A stretch of 64,000 bases of DNA from Hoplostethus atlanticus (taxonomy: Eukaryota; Chordata; Actinopteri; Trachichthyiformes; Trachichthyidae). Shown here piece after piece: positions 12,301 through 25,898 of the stretch. Below the pieces are notes generated by a model that made no database searches, was not told where the DNA came from, and saw only the letters and a list, made by a program, of their open reading frames with translations. Location: assembly GCA_034670405.1 (NCBI GenBank), contig JAXDDX010000043.1, forward strand, positions 1,825,501 through 1,889,500. Direction: 5' to 3'. Numbering within the stretch: position 1 is the stretch's first letter; the number at the start of each line of letters is the position of its first letter. The position numbers and the translations under genes were made by a program.

Positions 12301-14959
12301 ACAGGTGTCAATGCTCGGGGAGGGCACTGTACATCTGTTAGCAGCCTGTTCTAACAACCCCTAGGAGTTTTGGCCCCTTTTGACTGTTGTGTTGTGATAA
12401 GTCTCTTTTTGTTTGCAGCTCAGTCACGTCATGAAATCAAATTCAGATTTGCATCCACTGTATGAACTTCCCTTTTCCTCTTTGTGTTCCTTGTTGCTGC
12501 ATGTTTAGCCTAGCTGTTGCTTTTTGCCCTTGAGATGCTAAAATGGAGTGTGTGTGTGACAATATTTACAATGTCACAGTAAGAGCTCTATATAAAAAAC
12601 AACACAATATTTACAATAAGAGCACTTTATAAAAATATAGTAAAAAAGGGAAATTGTATGTATAATATAATATAAATTATAAATTATGTGTAGTCTTTAC
12701 CTAAGTGTGTGTGTGCATAAGAGGGGCAGTGTGTGTGTCTTGGTGGGGGCCCTGGTGAGGTCAGAGTTCACAGTCCTGATGGCCTGAGGAAAGAAACTCC
12801 GTCTCAGTCTCTCTGTTTTGGCAGCGTGACTACGGAGGCGCTTGCCTGACCGCAGCAGCTGAAACAGTCCGTTGTTGGGGTGGTGAGGATCCTTCATGAT
12901 CCTGCAGGCTCTGGTTCTGCACCTCCTGGTGTACAAGTCCTGCAGGGTGGGGAGTGTAGTTCCAATAGTGGTCGAACGCACTACTCTCTGCAGAGCCTTC
13001 CTGTCCTGAGCGGAGCTGTTGCCAAGCCAGGCAGTGATGCTTCCTGTCAGGATGCTCTCTACAGCTCCAGAGTAGAAGGACTGAAGGATCCTCCAGGAGA
13101 CTTAATTCCTCAGCTGCCTGAGGTGGTAAAGGCGCTGCCTTGCCTTTCTCACCAGAGTGTCAGTGTGTGTGGACCATGTGAGATCCTTCGGTGATGTTGA
13201 CTCCCAGGTATTTATACCTGCTCACCCTCTCCACAGTAGTCCCATTAATCCCCAGTGGTGAGTACGTCCTCTGTTGTTGTGTCCTCCTAAAGTCCACAAT
13301 CAGCTCCTTAGTTTTGGTGACATTCAGGAGGAGGCTGTTGTCCTGGCACCAGAGTGACAGGTCAGCGACTTCCTCCAGGTAGGCCTTCTCGTCGTTGTCA
13401 GAGATCAGGCCCACCACCACTGTGTCATCCGCAAACTTAATGATGAAGTTGGAGCTGAACCTGGCCACACAGTCATGTGTGTACAGGGAGTACAGTAGGG
13501 GGCTGAGGACGCAACCCTGGGGGGATCCTGTGTTCAGGGTGAGGGGGTTGGAGGTGTGTCTGCCCACCCTGACCACCTGGGGCCTGGCGGTCAGGAAGTC
13601 CAGGATCCAGGCACACAGGGGGGTGTTCAGTCCCAGCTCAATCAACTTGCCAGCCAGTCTGGTGGGGACTATGGTATTGAAAGCTGAACTATAATCAATG
13701 AACAGCAGTCTCACATAGCCCCCCGTCTGTGTGTGTGTATGACTTTGCTTTCCCAGATTCGTCCATATGTGAATGGAGCCCTGTACAGTATCCTGTGTAT
13801 TCCCTCTGTGCGGCAGGAAGCCAGAGAGATGGTGAGATGGCAGAAATGCGTTCCTTTGCTCAGAGGAAACAGATTTGGTTTGTTTTTTGTTCTGGAGTCT
13901 TCCATTACATCACCACACGGCCATTTTGGAAGGCAAATAACAGGTGTTGGTAGTCATACCACATAGTGACTGTACTCAGACAATGGCCCAGCCTGCTGTA
14001 TTTCTACAGACATGCTTTGTGTCACCAATGTGATGAAATTAGTGTCGGGGGAGGGGGGGTGTGACCACGCAACATGGTTACAATACATTGAATGGTTTGA
14101 CTTCACAGCTTGATATTAGCACTACAGCCACCAGCCAGATGTTGGTATATTCTGTCTGTGACTAGTAAATCATTCAGTATTAGTCTATTTTATAAGCCAC
14201 CTAGTAGATTAACCTCTGGGGCCGACGGTTAGTTTCATCCTCCGGCGTGACCTTGTATGTGTTTTTTTCAACTTGCGTGTAGAGTGTGGAGGAGATCCTG
14301 CGCTGCTACAGCAAAGAGGAAAACCCAGAGCTCAACAGACAGATTGAGTTCATTATCAAACAGCTCAGCTCAGGTCAGTCAAGTCACAGTTACTTGAAAT
14401 GGCCTCATTCCAGTGTGTTAACCTGTGTGTGAACCTCAGGAGAAGTTGTGTACAGGGGGTACATACATGCATGTATGTTTTTGACATATTGAATGATGAA
14501 TTTCAGTTTTGCCAAATGCCCTCCAAAGTGTTTTTACAATCAAAATAACACCATGAGTCTATTTGAAGAGTTTTATTTCAAGGTGCTGTAGCCACCAACT
14601 GACACCAACTCTTACAAAACGGTTCATTTTGGGGAATCAACTCATTTGCTGTAATCGTTGTGTTGTGGCGTTGTCCCACCCAGCTGAGGAAGAGGGGCCA
14701 GAGTCAGGTGATGAAGATGAAGAGGACGACGATGATGTAAGGCTACCTCAATCATTCACACACACATACACACACACATACACACACACACACACATTTA
14801 CTACCACTTAATAAAAATAATAATCAAAAGAACAAAAATGAGAAGCAGATGCAAGATGAGGGAGGGAGGAGGGTAAACATGACAGAAAAACATCTGACAC
14901 CTTTCCCAAACCGGTAGATGGAAATCTCAACGTGACAGATATTGGATGTCTGTGTGTGT

Positions 14960-15042
<83 letters not shown>

Positions 15043-15854
15043 TGAAAGTGGGTTAGCTAGATAAGGAACAGCGTAGCATGTTAAAGGCCTCTGAAATGGC
15101 TTTTACACAACGGTGTGTATTGTCTAGCAGGCATGAAAAGAGACTGCTAGCAACGCTGCCCAGTTAGCTGCACACGCAGATGGTCCTTGTATGTCTGTGA
15201 CTCTCATGGCTATTTCTTCAACAGACCTTACTTCCTCCTCCCATTATTTCATTGTTATCTAATTTGGTCACATTGTGTCATGACAGGAAGATTTGATGGA
15301 GACAGACCTAGATAAAGAGGAAGTACTCCAGCTGCAGCCCAGGGAGCTATCTGGGGAGAGCCTGCTCACCACCGAGTATCTGGGAGTAAGAACACACAGT
15401 CACACAAACACAGAGGGAGTTATGAAACAGTTACCAAATAGTAGAAACAGTAACAAAGATCCACAAGCTTGCACGCTGTAGGAAATCACTATATGCTTAG
15501 AAATATGAATTCATGCCATGCATAACACCTGACAACAGTCACTGAGCTGAGAGATTCACTGAAGTTCAGCCTGTGTAATGATGAAGGAACAGACTTGACA
15601 TTTTGATCTATTACCAATGTGACGAAAGGATCGGTAGCAGCTTCACCTCTGAGTAGTCAGTGTTTTGTGTTCTATGAGGCATATATGAGGCAACATATGT
15701 GTGTGTGTGTGTGTGTTGTGTGTGTGTATCTAGATCATGACCAACATGGTAAAAGTGAAGAGGAAGTCTGCCCCTCCACCTCAGCCATGTGTCGATGAGC
15801 CCCTACAACGACCAGTCACCCCCGGTTTTCAGCGTAATGTGAACCCAGTGTAAG

Positions 15855-15914
<60 letters not shown>

Positions 15915-17528
15915 CTGAGCATTTACATGTTACATTTAGCATTAAGCTGACATTCTCATCCAGAGGGACTTCCATTGAGTTGGCAGGTCAGGGTTCGGTG
16001 TCGACTGGTCACCTGACTAGTGACACACTCATAATACATTTCTGGTTAATGCGCCCAAAGGTGAATTCACAGCTTGTAAAGTGATTTGTTCCTAAAGTGC
16101 CAAAACAGATTTTTTATTCTGAACTGAAACAAGCAGCTGGTGAAGAAAAATCTGAGTTAAATACAAACTCGAGGTGCAAAAAAAGAGTTTAGTTTGTGTT
16201 GCTGGAGCCAATGTGACTACCGTGAGTAGAAACAAGGTGTTTCACTGGAATCCATCTTGGATCTATTATGGTATAGGATAGCTCCATTTTGGCTCCAGCC
16301 TGAGGGCATTGGCAGAGTAAAGTGTACTGTACTTTTCCACAGCTTATACGAAGGACTAGAATAAGCTAATGTATAGTTTTACCACCGTTTCTTTTTTTAT
16401 CCTCTTCATTCCTTTAAATCTACACACTCATCACTAGATATGTCCGCTGTAGGCTTTGGGGAATACTGGGTATCTGGGAAGTATCGATGGAAACGGTCTG
16501 TGCTGGGTATTGTATCACCAGAAACGGAGGATATCAGCTGAAACTAGTGAAATGGATGCTATCGAGTGTTAAGGGCAGGAGGCTTGTGCAAGGTTAAAGT
16601 CGTAGCCAGGCTGGGTGCTGTTCGCTCTGCCTATGAAGGCATGTCTGGCAGGGGAGCAGTTTGTGGTGGATCAGAGAGCTTTGGTGCTGTTGTGAAATGA
16701 AATCTGTTCATGGCTGTTGTGTCTCATGGCTGTTAAGCAGCCCATCAGATAAAAGGCGGCCTTCATTTTGAGCGATCCCTCTCACCGGAAGCAGGCAAGA
16801 AACGAGAGAGTATCTGTAATCAAAGCAGGGTTTAAAAAAAGAACAGGAAAAAGTCTGTCTTGGTTGATATACCTCCATTTACTTTTCATTCAGTTATGAA
16901 TTAACTCATTTTAACACTCACTTCCCCCATGACTTCACTTCTCCCATCTGGCTGTTTCATTTAGTTCCTCTCGTCATTTGATGCTGTTTTCTTGTGTCTT
17001 TTAGATTCTGATATCCAGTTCACTTGTATGTTCGCTTGTCTTTTGTTTTTTCTTTGTTTGATCAGATGTTTCTATCAGCATTTCTTATGCACAAATGTGT
17101 CACTTTTCTGTGATTTATCATTGTTCAGTTTTTATCATTTCACTTCTGTTCCGTCCTTGTGCAAGTAAATGAACTAAACTTTACATCACTAATTATTGAT
17201 CACTATTAGGAATGTTAGGAAATGAACAGTTCATTTGTAAGTTGTAAAAATACCAGAACTGATTTGCTGAACTAGAATCCATCATTCATGTGCTGAATCA
17301 TTTCCCTTTCTTCTTCTTCTTCTCCTCCTCATCCTCAGCAGTAAACATATCCCTGCATTTGCCAGCCGGCCTAAGATTCCCCGTACGCCTGAGACTGACA
17401 CAGCAGCCGGCCAGAGCAGCGCTCGGCGGGGTCGAGGTCCGGCGCTGGCCCCCCAGTTTTCCCAGTCGGAGCCCCAGCAGAGCAGCCGGCCGGCCTCCGC
17501 CAGCTCCACCAGAGGCGGGGGACGATAA
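3034..17528 (+). CDS. armc9: ARMC9, C-terminal two-thirds (15 exons, reading frame broken)
   Basis: Exons: 3034-3203, 3416-3514, 5931-5965, 6127-6238, 6388-6481, 7561-7651, 8225-8347, 8698-8837, 10529-about 10596, 13757-13831, 14283-14373, 14684-14736, 15287-15385, 15734-15849, 17339-17528 (stop TAA 17526). The translated exons match lisH-domain ARMC9 from about human residue 210 to the end. Clear matches include [66 protein letters not shown], an acidic stretch, [18 protein letters not shown] and a Ser/Arg-rich tail. The N-terminal LisH and helical exons are absent upstream. Three defects are visible. Exon 6388-6481 has one extra G near 6427. Exon 8225-8347 lacks one base near 8300, giving early TAG stops. 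Exon 10529 has no donor after 'LLGHE'. ARMC9 is a ciliary basal-body scaffold. Identity is firm; whether this copy is functional is doubtful, though assembly error could mimic the frameshifts. Confidence 0.92.
3251..3299. repeat. (CA)n microsatellite in ARMC9 intron
   Basis: About 24 CA units sit 47 bp after the exon ending at 3203. Confidence 0.95.
3515..5930 (+). other. ARMC9 intron with scattered repeat fragments
   Basis: No exon was recognised. The 4255-4385 stretch ('accagcatttggctg', 'ccaagagctggtgg') shares words with 17555-17745 and 25505-25780, so it is probably an old dispersed DNA-element fragment. The 3' end has a long pyrimidine tract (5880-5930) before the next exon. Confidence 0.5.
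6482..8224 (+). other. ARMC9 introns around exon 7561-7651
   Basis: Apart from the 91-bp exon at 7561-7651 no coding sequence or recognisable repeat was seen. The exon encodes a stretch ending in [17 protein letters not shown] and has good splice sites on both sides. Confidence 0.5.
8958..9603. mobile_element. Non-autonomous DNA transposon (MITE, 646 bp) with TA target duplication
   Basis: The left end reads 'ggcccaatcccaatgtcc' and the right end is its near-perfect inverse 'ggacattgggattgggccc'. TA flanks both ends (8956-8957 and 9604-9605). Inside, 'cggacttagcgg' and 'catggactta' sub-terminal words also mirror one another. There is no transposase. A TA duplication fits Tc1/mariner or ISL2EU-like families; the exact family is not assigned. 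It lies in an ARMC9 intron. Confidence 0.8.
9604..10528 (+). other. ARMC9 intron, no recognised feature except a TG run
   Basis: No exon was recognised. A (TG)n run with TTTG interruptions at 10469-10520 abuts the polypyrimidine tract and acceptor of the exon starting at 10529. Confidence 0.5.
10597..12240. repeat. Dispersed repeat interrupted by an LTR
   Basis: The segments 10797-10853 and 11956 onward ('attagactgaagcccagtg', then 'tgaagcctagcgctctg') are contiguous in a second copy at 63611-63690. The latter therefore shows the uninterrupted form. The insertion between them is the LTR at 10858-11951. The left edge of this repeat begins close to where the ARMC9 exon ending in 'LLGHE' loses its splice donor. 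Confidence 0.65.
10858..11951 (-). mobile_element. Solo long terminal repeat (about 1.09 kb)
   Basis: The insert begins TGTAATAAACC and ends CCACCACA (the TGT...ACA ends of LTRs). It is flanked by ATAT on both sides (10854-10857 and 11952-11955). An empty site exists in the related repeat near 63650. Read on the minus strand it has a TATA-like 'ctataatagacag' near 11840 and an AATAAA near 11010, which are LTR promoter and polyadenylation signals in the right order. There is no internal coding region, so recombination between two LTRs has probably removed the body. The class (Ty3-like or other) is not determined. Confidence 0.7.
12241..12562 (+). other. ARMC9 intron, no recognised feature
   Basis: Nothing coding or repetitive was recognised here. 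Confidence 0.4.
12563..13722 (-). mobile_element. 5'-truncated non-LTR retrotransposon (L2/Rex1-like) with reverse-transcriptase remnant
   Basis: The minus-strand frame from 13714 encodes reverse-transcriptase motifs: [23 protein letters not shown] and the catalytic FADD box. Further downstream, in another frame, come the C-terminal thumb-like sequence and a tail ending THTLR (12981-12697). The frame break and the 5' truncation mark a dead copy. A second copy of the last 450 bp lies on the plus strand at 52156-52618. The element sits in the ARMC9 intron, with its 5' end about 35 bp from the exon at 13757. Confidence 0.88.
13832..15286 (+). other. ARMC9 introns with CA and TG arrays
   Basis: The interval contains exons 14283-14373 and 14684-14736. 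A CA/CATA array lies at 14756-14796 right after the second exon, and a long TG array at 14951-15041. No other gene was seen. Confidence 0.6.
15699..15910. repeat. TG array and CA array bracketing an ARMC9 exon
   Basis: (TG)n at 15699-15728 ends at the acceptor of exon 15734-15849. (CA)n at 15856-15910 begins a few bases after its donor. The two arrays are complementary as RNA. Confidence 0.9.
15911..17338 (+). other. Last ARMC9 intron; SINE-like fragment at its start
   Basis: At 15922-16010 the words 'catttagcattaagctgac' and 'tcatccagagggactt' match the start of the fish SINE-like repeat seen more fully at 55722-55965. The rest is unremarkable, ending in a long pyrimidine tract before the last exon. 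Confidence 0.5.
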
Positions 17529-18404
17529 AGTGGGTGTAAACATCTGTTCAGGGAAACTAACACCGGCCACCAGCTACATGCTGGTAAATTCTGGCTCTAG
17601 CTTGTTAGTTTGTCGACTCTGCCAGCCACTTTGGCAGCTCACCAACCATGCTCCAAGGTCCAATTCTATTCCAAAAACCAAAGTTGGCTGGTGATGGTGA
17701 AACGTAATGTAAGCTGTACCAAAACCAATGTGGCCGGTGGACAAGTTAGTTTCATGCCCGGTATCTGTTTACAGTGTATGGGACATATTATCAATGTACC
17801 TTACAATCATAACGTTGCACGCACCTGTGCATTGCATTCTGCCCACACTATTATGCTTCTCTCTCCCATACACACTAACACACACCAAATACCCTCATTT
17901 CCCTGTTCCTTACCAACAGGTTTTCTTGTTTTACCATAATCGTCTACTCCCATTGTTCTGAAAACAAAAGCACACTTTCAGTGACATAAAGGACACGACA
18001 AAAGAGGGATTTAGTTTAAGATGACAAATGCTGGAGTTTCCCAATGGACTCTTGAGTTACAGATAAAGGGTCAAAACTGGGTCACCTGAAATGAATTGGA
18101 AAAGGGTGGATATACAGTATCTCAGTTAGTGCAGCTTTAACAAGGCCAGCCTATTGTATTTAGCCAAGCAATACATTGAACAGACAAAATTAAATGGCCC
18201 TGTATCAAAGAAGAAATAGCCTCTTTGGGCTGTGTGATGGTAAAAAAACATCAAACAACCTGGTCAATCATTTTGCTTTTGATACCATACACTCACCGGC
18301 CACTTCATTAGGTACACCTATCTAGTACGGTAGGAACAGCCTCCAGAACAGCCTGAATTCTTGGCAGCATGGATTCAACAAGGATGGATGGTGGAGTCGA
18401 TGAG
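17529..18404 (+). other. Region 3' of the ARMC9 stop; dispersed repeat fragments
   Basis: The ARMC9 3' UTR should begin here. 17555-17745 resembles a dispersed element ('aaagttggctggtg', 'ggccaccagctacatgctgg') also seen near 4300 and 25650. At 18287-18375 lies a fragment beginning 'actcaccggccacttcatta', a repeat end that is very widespread in fish genomes. Confidence 0.45.
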
Positions 18405-19575
18405 AGCGGCCTGGGGTGGCAGTAGTCTAGAGCAGTGGTTCCCAAAGTGGGTACCGTAATGACTGGCCAGGGGTGCCGCAAGATCTGTTAATTTCCATAT
18501 TTTATTGTGTCTATTTAATAACGTTTCATCACATAAAAATAGGCTACATTTGAACTACATTTTATATTACATTTGAAACATGTCATTGTAAAAACAGAAG
18601 AAATAAGCAATAAACATCGAAATCGTTCATATTAAAAAAAAAAACTGTTAAAATGCGCATTCATGCCGCTTCGAAGAATGAAGACTATGACTGGATCCGC
18701 GATCCTTTCAACTCCCGATCATCAGAATCAGCAAAGAAGTTGACAATCAAAGCCCAGGAAGAACTTGCAGAACTGAAAATGGATCGCACTTTGAAATTGA
18801 AGTTTGGAGAAATGTCGTCGGACAGGTTTTGGCTGCTTGTGGGACACGAATATCCATCTCTGGCAAACTGCGCGATCAGTGTGCTATTGCCGTTCCCAAC
18901 ATCATACTTGTGTGAGCTGGCTTTCTCATCCCTGACATACGTGAAAAGCAAGAGAAGGCATCGCCTGTCAGTGGAGTCAGATCTACGCGTTGCACTCTCT
19001 TCAATCTCTCCCTGCATCAAGAGACTGTGCTCTCAACAGCAGGCTCACACGTCCCACTAAAATGCCTGATAGCTCCATACGCGGTTATTTTCGTTCTTTG
19101 TTTTTCTTATTAACCTAAAAAGTAGGCTTATTTTACGTTTTGAACAAAGAAAAATAAATGCACTTTTTTACCAATTAACATAATTATTTATTATTATTTT
19201 AAGTTAAACATTGATCTGTAAATCTGCATAAATCACACACAGCAACAAATATAGCCTTAGTTCAAACAAGTCAATCAAAATGATTGACATCTATTTTTTC
19301 TTATCATTAGCTGAGTGGTTGAGAATAATGTTTCATTTTAAGAAGTTAATTTATTTCACTTCATATTGATGCCAGTTCATTAAAATACATTCTTATAACA
19401 TATTCATGGTGTCATTTTTAGCTTAAAGGGGGTGGGGGGGTGGGGGGTGCCGTGAAAAGAAATTGACTATGAAGGGGTGCCTTGGTTTGAAAAAGTTTGG
19501 GAACCACTGGTCTAGAGGTTAGAGACCGGAGATTGCAAGTTTGAATTCCTACGTCAGCTGGAAAAGTGAATAACA
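18405..19575 (+). repeat. tRNA-derived SINE interrupted by a hAT element
   Basis: Without the hAT insertion, the flanks join into a tRNA-like segment. It runs 'ggggtggcagtagtctagag' and then 'gttagagaccgg', with a B-box-like 'agtttgaattcc'. The hAT element chose a TCTAGA site inside it. Confidence 0.5.
18433..19509 (+). mobile_element. hAT (Charlie-type) transposon remnant, copy 1
   Basis: The element begins CAGTGGTTCCCAAAG and ends with the inverse CTTTGGGAACCACTG-like end. It is flanked by a perfect 8-bp target duplication gtctagag (18425-18432 and 19510-19517), which is the TCTAGA preference of hAT-Charlie elements. Inside, an open frame at 18653-19060 encodes about 135 aa. It matches only the C-terminal dimerisation part of hAT transposases ([20 protein letters not shown], then L..DLRVALS). 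The zinc finger and catalytic domain are missing, so it cannot move itself. It is nearly identical to the copy at 31393-32480. Confidence 0.92.
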
Positions 19576-22500
19576 GTGGAAGACTGATGTTTTTGTGGTG
19601 GACAGTGAATGCGTCAGTATCGGTATGACTAAGAAGCACGGTGTTGCTGAAAAAGAGCATACATGTTTCATCACATTTCCCCTGATAATTCAGCCTAAAA
19701 GAAGACCGGATGTCTGCATCGAGTACCATGAATACTCCACATATACTTGCTAACATCTTGAACATGGACCTTGGGGGACTGCCAGGTAGACAGCCTGATC
19801 AGTCGGTCTGGTCCTCTCAGTTGGGTGATATCATCTCCCCGTGCTCACCATGTGTCTTAATTGCATTTGATGGGTGATTACCTCCGGTTGTTGTGCCGGA
19901 TACCCTTACCATAAAGCCTTTAATGGGGCCTAATGGCTGGACAAAGCCACCACATCCTTCTATGTGTGTTTTACTTTCAAGGTCTGGCAAGTGTCTGGTT
20001 TTAATACAGGACTGATGACATCTATGGACTCATACGGAAGTCACTTGATCGCAGCTCAGCTCAGAGAGCAGTATGCAGGCAGGGTAGAAACACGACTGGG
20101 AAGAAACATTTTACTGTGAGAATCTAAAGATGGTATGTTCCCTTCTGGTAGTTTTCTCTCTTCATCCATTGTCCCTCCAACCTGTTATCACTTGAGTGCA
20201 GCTTCTGCTGGCTGTCAGGTGTTATTAGCCTGAATATTTGTTACTCTGGAGGGGAGGGAACACCAACCACACACAGGCAGGATCCCCCCCTAGGCCCACC
20301 TCTGGTAAACACATCCGCTGTGAGTGACAGAAACTCCGAGAGAGATGGAGGAGGGGTTTGTGGAGTCGACTGGGCCACCCACCCAGCTAGCTAAAAGACT
20401 GAGGGGAGCTGCTGCTGCCCTGCCACGTCGAAAAGGATGGAAAAACCATGTTATCCTTCCCGGTTCGTGTCGACAACACCATCTCTGCGCGATGACAGAT
20501 CCCCCTTGTGTTGCCATGCAGACTGGAGCAGGTGGAGGAAGGCAGCAATATCACTTGGGCTTGTTCCTGTGACCCACTGGCCCCCAGTAATGAAAGCAAT
20601 GAGGAAATATGACGATGAAATATGACTTTGCTTGTTATTGGCCCCTCTCTGGACCGCTGTTCCATGACCCCTCTCAGCATTTTGAAGGGGTTCTTCAGTT
20701 TATTTCTCATTTATTGTTCTGGAAGTGAATATTTCCTTCAATTGTGGGTTGTCTAGAGAATCTTTTGAGGCAATCAGCCACCGTAGTGATTTAAGTATAT
20801 CAAGTGATTGTTTTGATTATTTTTTGGATTTTCTTAATTACTTCTGAAATGCTTTGCAACATACACAAGCAATCAAATGCATGATGATATACCAATAAGC
20901 CGTGATCAGATAGGACACTTTTGAAACGGTGGATACATGACATCCTCCTAGAGAGCGTCATCATCTCATCCAAGAGCTCTGCCTAGATAGTGCCTGTTTT
21001 AAGGGATATTGCTGCATTGACATGTGCAGCACAGCTAAGGAGACATGTTCATCTTGGAGCATCCCAAAACACACTGCGCCCAACGTGAGGCGACACACAC
21101 TTGTGCCTGTTTTCAGCTCCTGTCAATAGTTTGGCACATTCAAAAAAGTGTGCTCTGTGATCACAGCCTCATAATTCCAGTTGTAATGCCAATACTGGAA
21201 ACTGAAAATGATTTTCCATCCCTTCTCCCCTCCCCCCTCTCTTCGCTCCTCCAGGCAGCCAGTCAGAGGAGGTGAGGAGGGAGCTGTCACCAAGGAGCAG
21301 CTCTATCTGCCCAGGAGCATCCAGCTTCCTGTAACATCATCCTCCCCAGGTTGTGATCAGGGTCAGGGCAACAGTGATGGTAGGGTCCGGCTGGAGAAGA
21401 GAGGGAGAGCAGCAGCAGGAGGAGGAGGAGGGAAGAGGATGGTGGAACAATGCGCAGGATTGTGGCTCCTTTTTTTTCAGCTCCAGCACAGACTTCTGGT
21501 GTAGTGAAACATGAGGTCAGGCAATAAGCACAACAAGCCCCCTGCCGGCCAGCGCTGTGCACCCTGCACCTCCCCTGGCCCCGAGTCTCTCTCAAGATAA
21601 TCTATCAGTGGATATCTCTTATTGCCTGGCGTCACTTATCTAGCCTGCCTCTGGGCCCCAAAATCTCTAAGTCTGTCCTTGTGTCAGGGTATAGGCTTCT
21701 AACTACAGCATCCCCACTTTCAGTAGTATAAGATACACAGTTTCACCCAGAGCTACAAGGGTTAAACCTGAAGATTTGGGCTTCCTATGCTCATACCAGC
21801 AGTCTGCATCATTGGCAGCGTTCCTCTCCATCCTGTGACATCTATTACCATTGACTTTGAGAAGTCAGTGTCACACACAAGCTGCCTCTTTCAGCTCCGT
21901 CTTTAATTCAATTGAAGCCTAGTGAGCATCCACATTTTAGTTTGCTGCCTTCCAAGGCAAGTATAGAGTATTTGCCTCAGGCATGCTGAGCAGCTAATAA
22001 AAAAAGATTTTAATTCCCTGAAATACTTGCCAGAGCTTTTAGTCATCATCAAGGACTTCAAAGGTTTTAACTTCCAGCACTCAGAGGCTGTTTTATCTAG
22101 GGTGTCACTGTTCAAATGAGATTAAAAAAAAAGAATTAAAAAAAAAGGTTTAGATTAAGAAAAAAAATAAATGTTCAGTGTGAGAAAAAAGAAAATAATG
22201 GCAAATAAAAGGACAAATGAGCCAGACCCAATTTGATTTCAGGAGAAAGACTGACAACAAAAACAGAGATCCCAGTACAGACTGTGGCTACCATGTATTT
22301 AAAAATGGTTTCAACTGTTTCAAGTTTGAGATGCACTTCATTTGTTATCCCTAACACCTGAACTCTTACACACAGACCCACTCTTGCTGATGAAAAGAAA
22401 CTACTGTGCTAGAGATTTCTAGCTGCAAAAGTAGAGTGAGTGAACTACACTGACTGAAAATCACTGAACATGTTTAATTCATGCATTGACTTAGTGATTT

Positions 22501-23146
22501 TCTAACTGCAGTGTCTGAGTTACTTCCTGGATTGTGAACCTGGTTTCTACCGTACTGCCTGGTGGACGAGCCACACTGGATTTCCCTGCAGGACTCTTGA
22601 GCTCTGGAGGCCTGAAGAGCAGAGACTGTAATTCCCCTGAGCACCGTACCATCCACCAACCAACCAACACACAGAGCCTGGCTCTTCTAGAGGTGCTCCT
22701 GACCTCCTAACAGTCACCTAATACAACATACTTGAAATGGGTGAAACAGCAGTGGAGTACTTGCAGATGAACATGGTGGGAGAAAGAATAAAAGTGCAGA
22801 AAATATTGGAAAAGTCGTACAGGTATGATCCCAGATGACTGACCATCCCATACTCATTTTGTATAAAAAAAACATCTTTATTTACAGTTGACCAGCAGAT
22901 GGAGGTTTCTGTGGTTCTTAGTAAGCAGTTCACCTCCTCTGAAGAACCTTTTTGTAACTAAGAATAAAAAACTACATCGGTATTGTACAGCTTCCACGTC
23001 CTCTCTGAGCTTCCTTTGGAAATGGCCATGTGCTCCATACTCAGGAGTATGGATGTCTTCAGTTCAGTGTGACTGCAGGGTTGACTGTGGCAGTGGAAGA
23101 ACCGGGCTGAGGTGGTGGGGGGAAGATAGGGGGGCACAGTTGGGCT
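19576..23146. other. ARMC9-polr2h intergenic region
   Basis: No exon was recognised with confidence. A short stretch at 21255-21270 has an acceptor-like tract before it and a GTGAGG after it, but it is not in frame with ARMC9. The right half (21700-23105) is a block duplicated in inverted orientation at 43795-44560. The polr2h polyadenylation region should lie just left of 23147. Confidence 0.5.
21700..23105. repeat. Segmental duplication block C: polr2h 3' flank (inverted copy at 43795-44560)
   Basis: Landmarks shared in reverse complement are 'tcataccagcagtctgcatc' with 'gggttaaacctgaagatttg', 'atttgttatccctaacacct'-type words near 22340, 'gaaaatattggaaaagtcgtac', and 'ccatgtgctccatactcagg' with 'gcagtggaagaaccgggctg'. 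The copy at 43.8 kb is shorter because several internal stretches are missing. The block ends about 40 bp from the polr2h stop codon. Confidence 0.85.
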
Positions 23147-25891
<2,745 letters not shown>

Positions 25892-25898
25892 CTACGGT

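Noticed and set aside
12563..13722. Reverse-transcriptase frame as a possible retron or novel RT system
   Set aside because: The motifs, truncation, AT-rich 3' UTR and the second copy with a short tandem tail all match an ordinary fish LINE.
17282..17694. Arg/Pro-rich frames overlapping the last ARMC9 exon
   Set aside because: They are out-of-frame shadows of the GC-rich exon. The frame ending in ASSTRGGGR and stop matches the ARMC9 C-terminus.
18685..19020. Minus-strand 111-codon frame in both hAT copies
   Set aside because: It is antisense to the hAT C-terminal frame and is present in both copies only because they are nearly identical.
21250..21275. Possible extra ARMC9 exon downstream of the stop
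   Set aside because: Splice-like signals are present, but the exon would be tiny, lies after an in-frame stop and has no matching sequence in the family.
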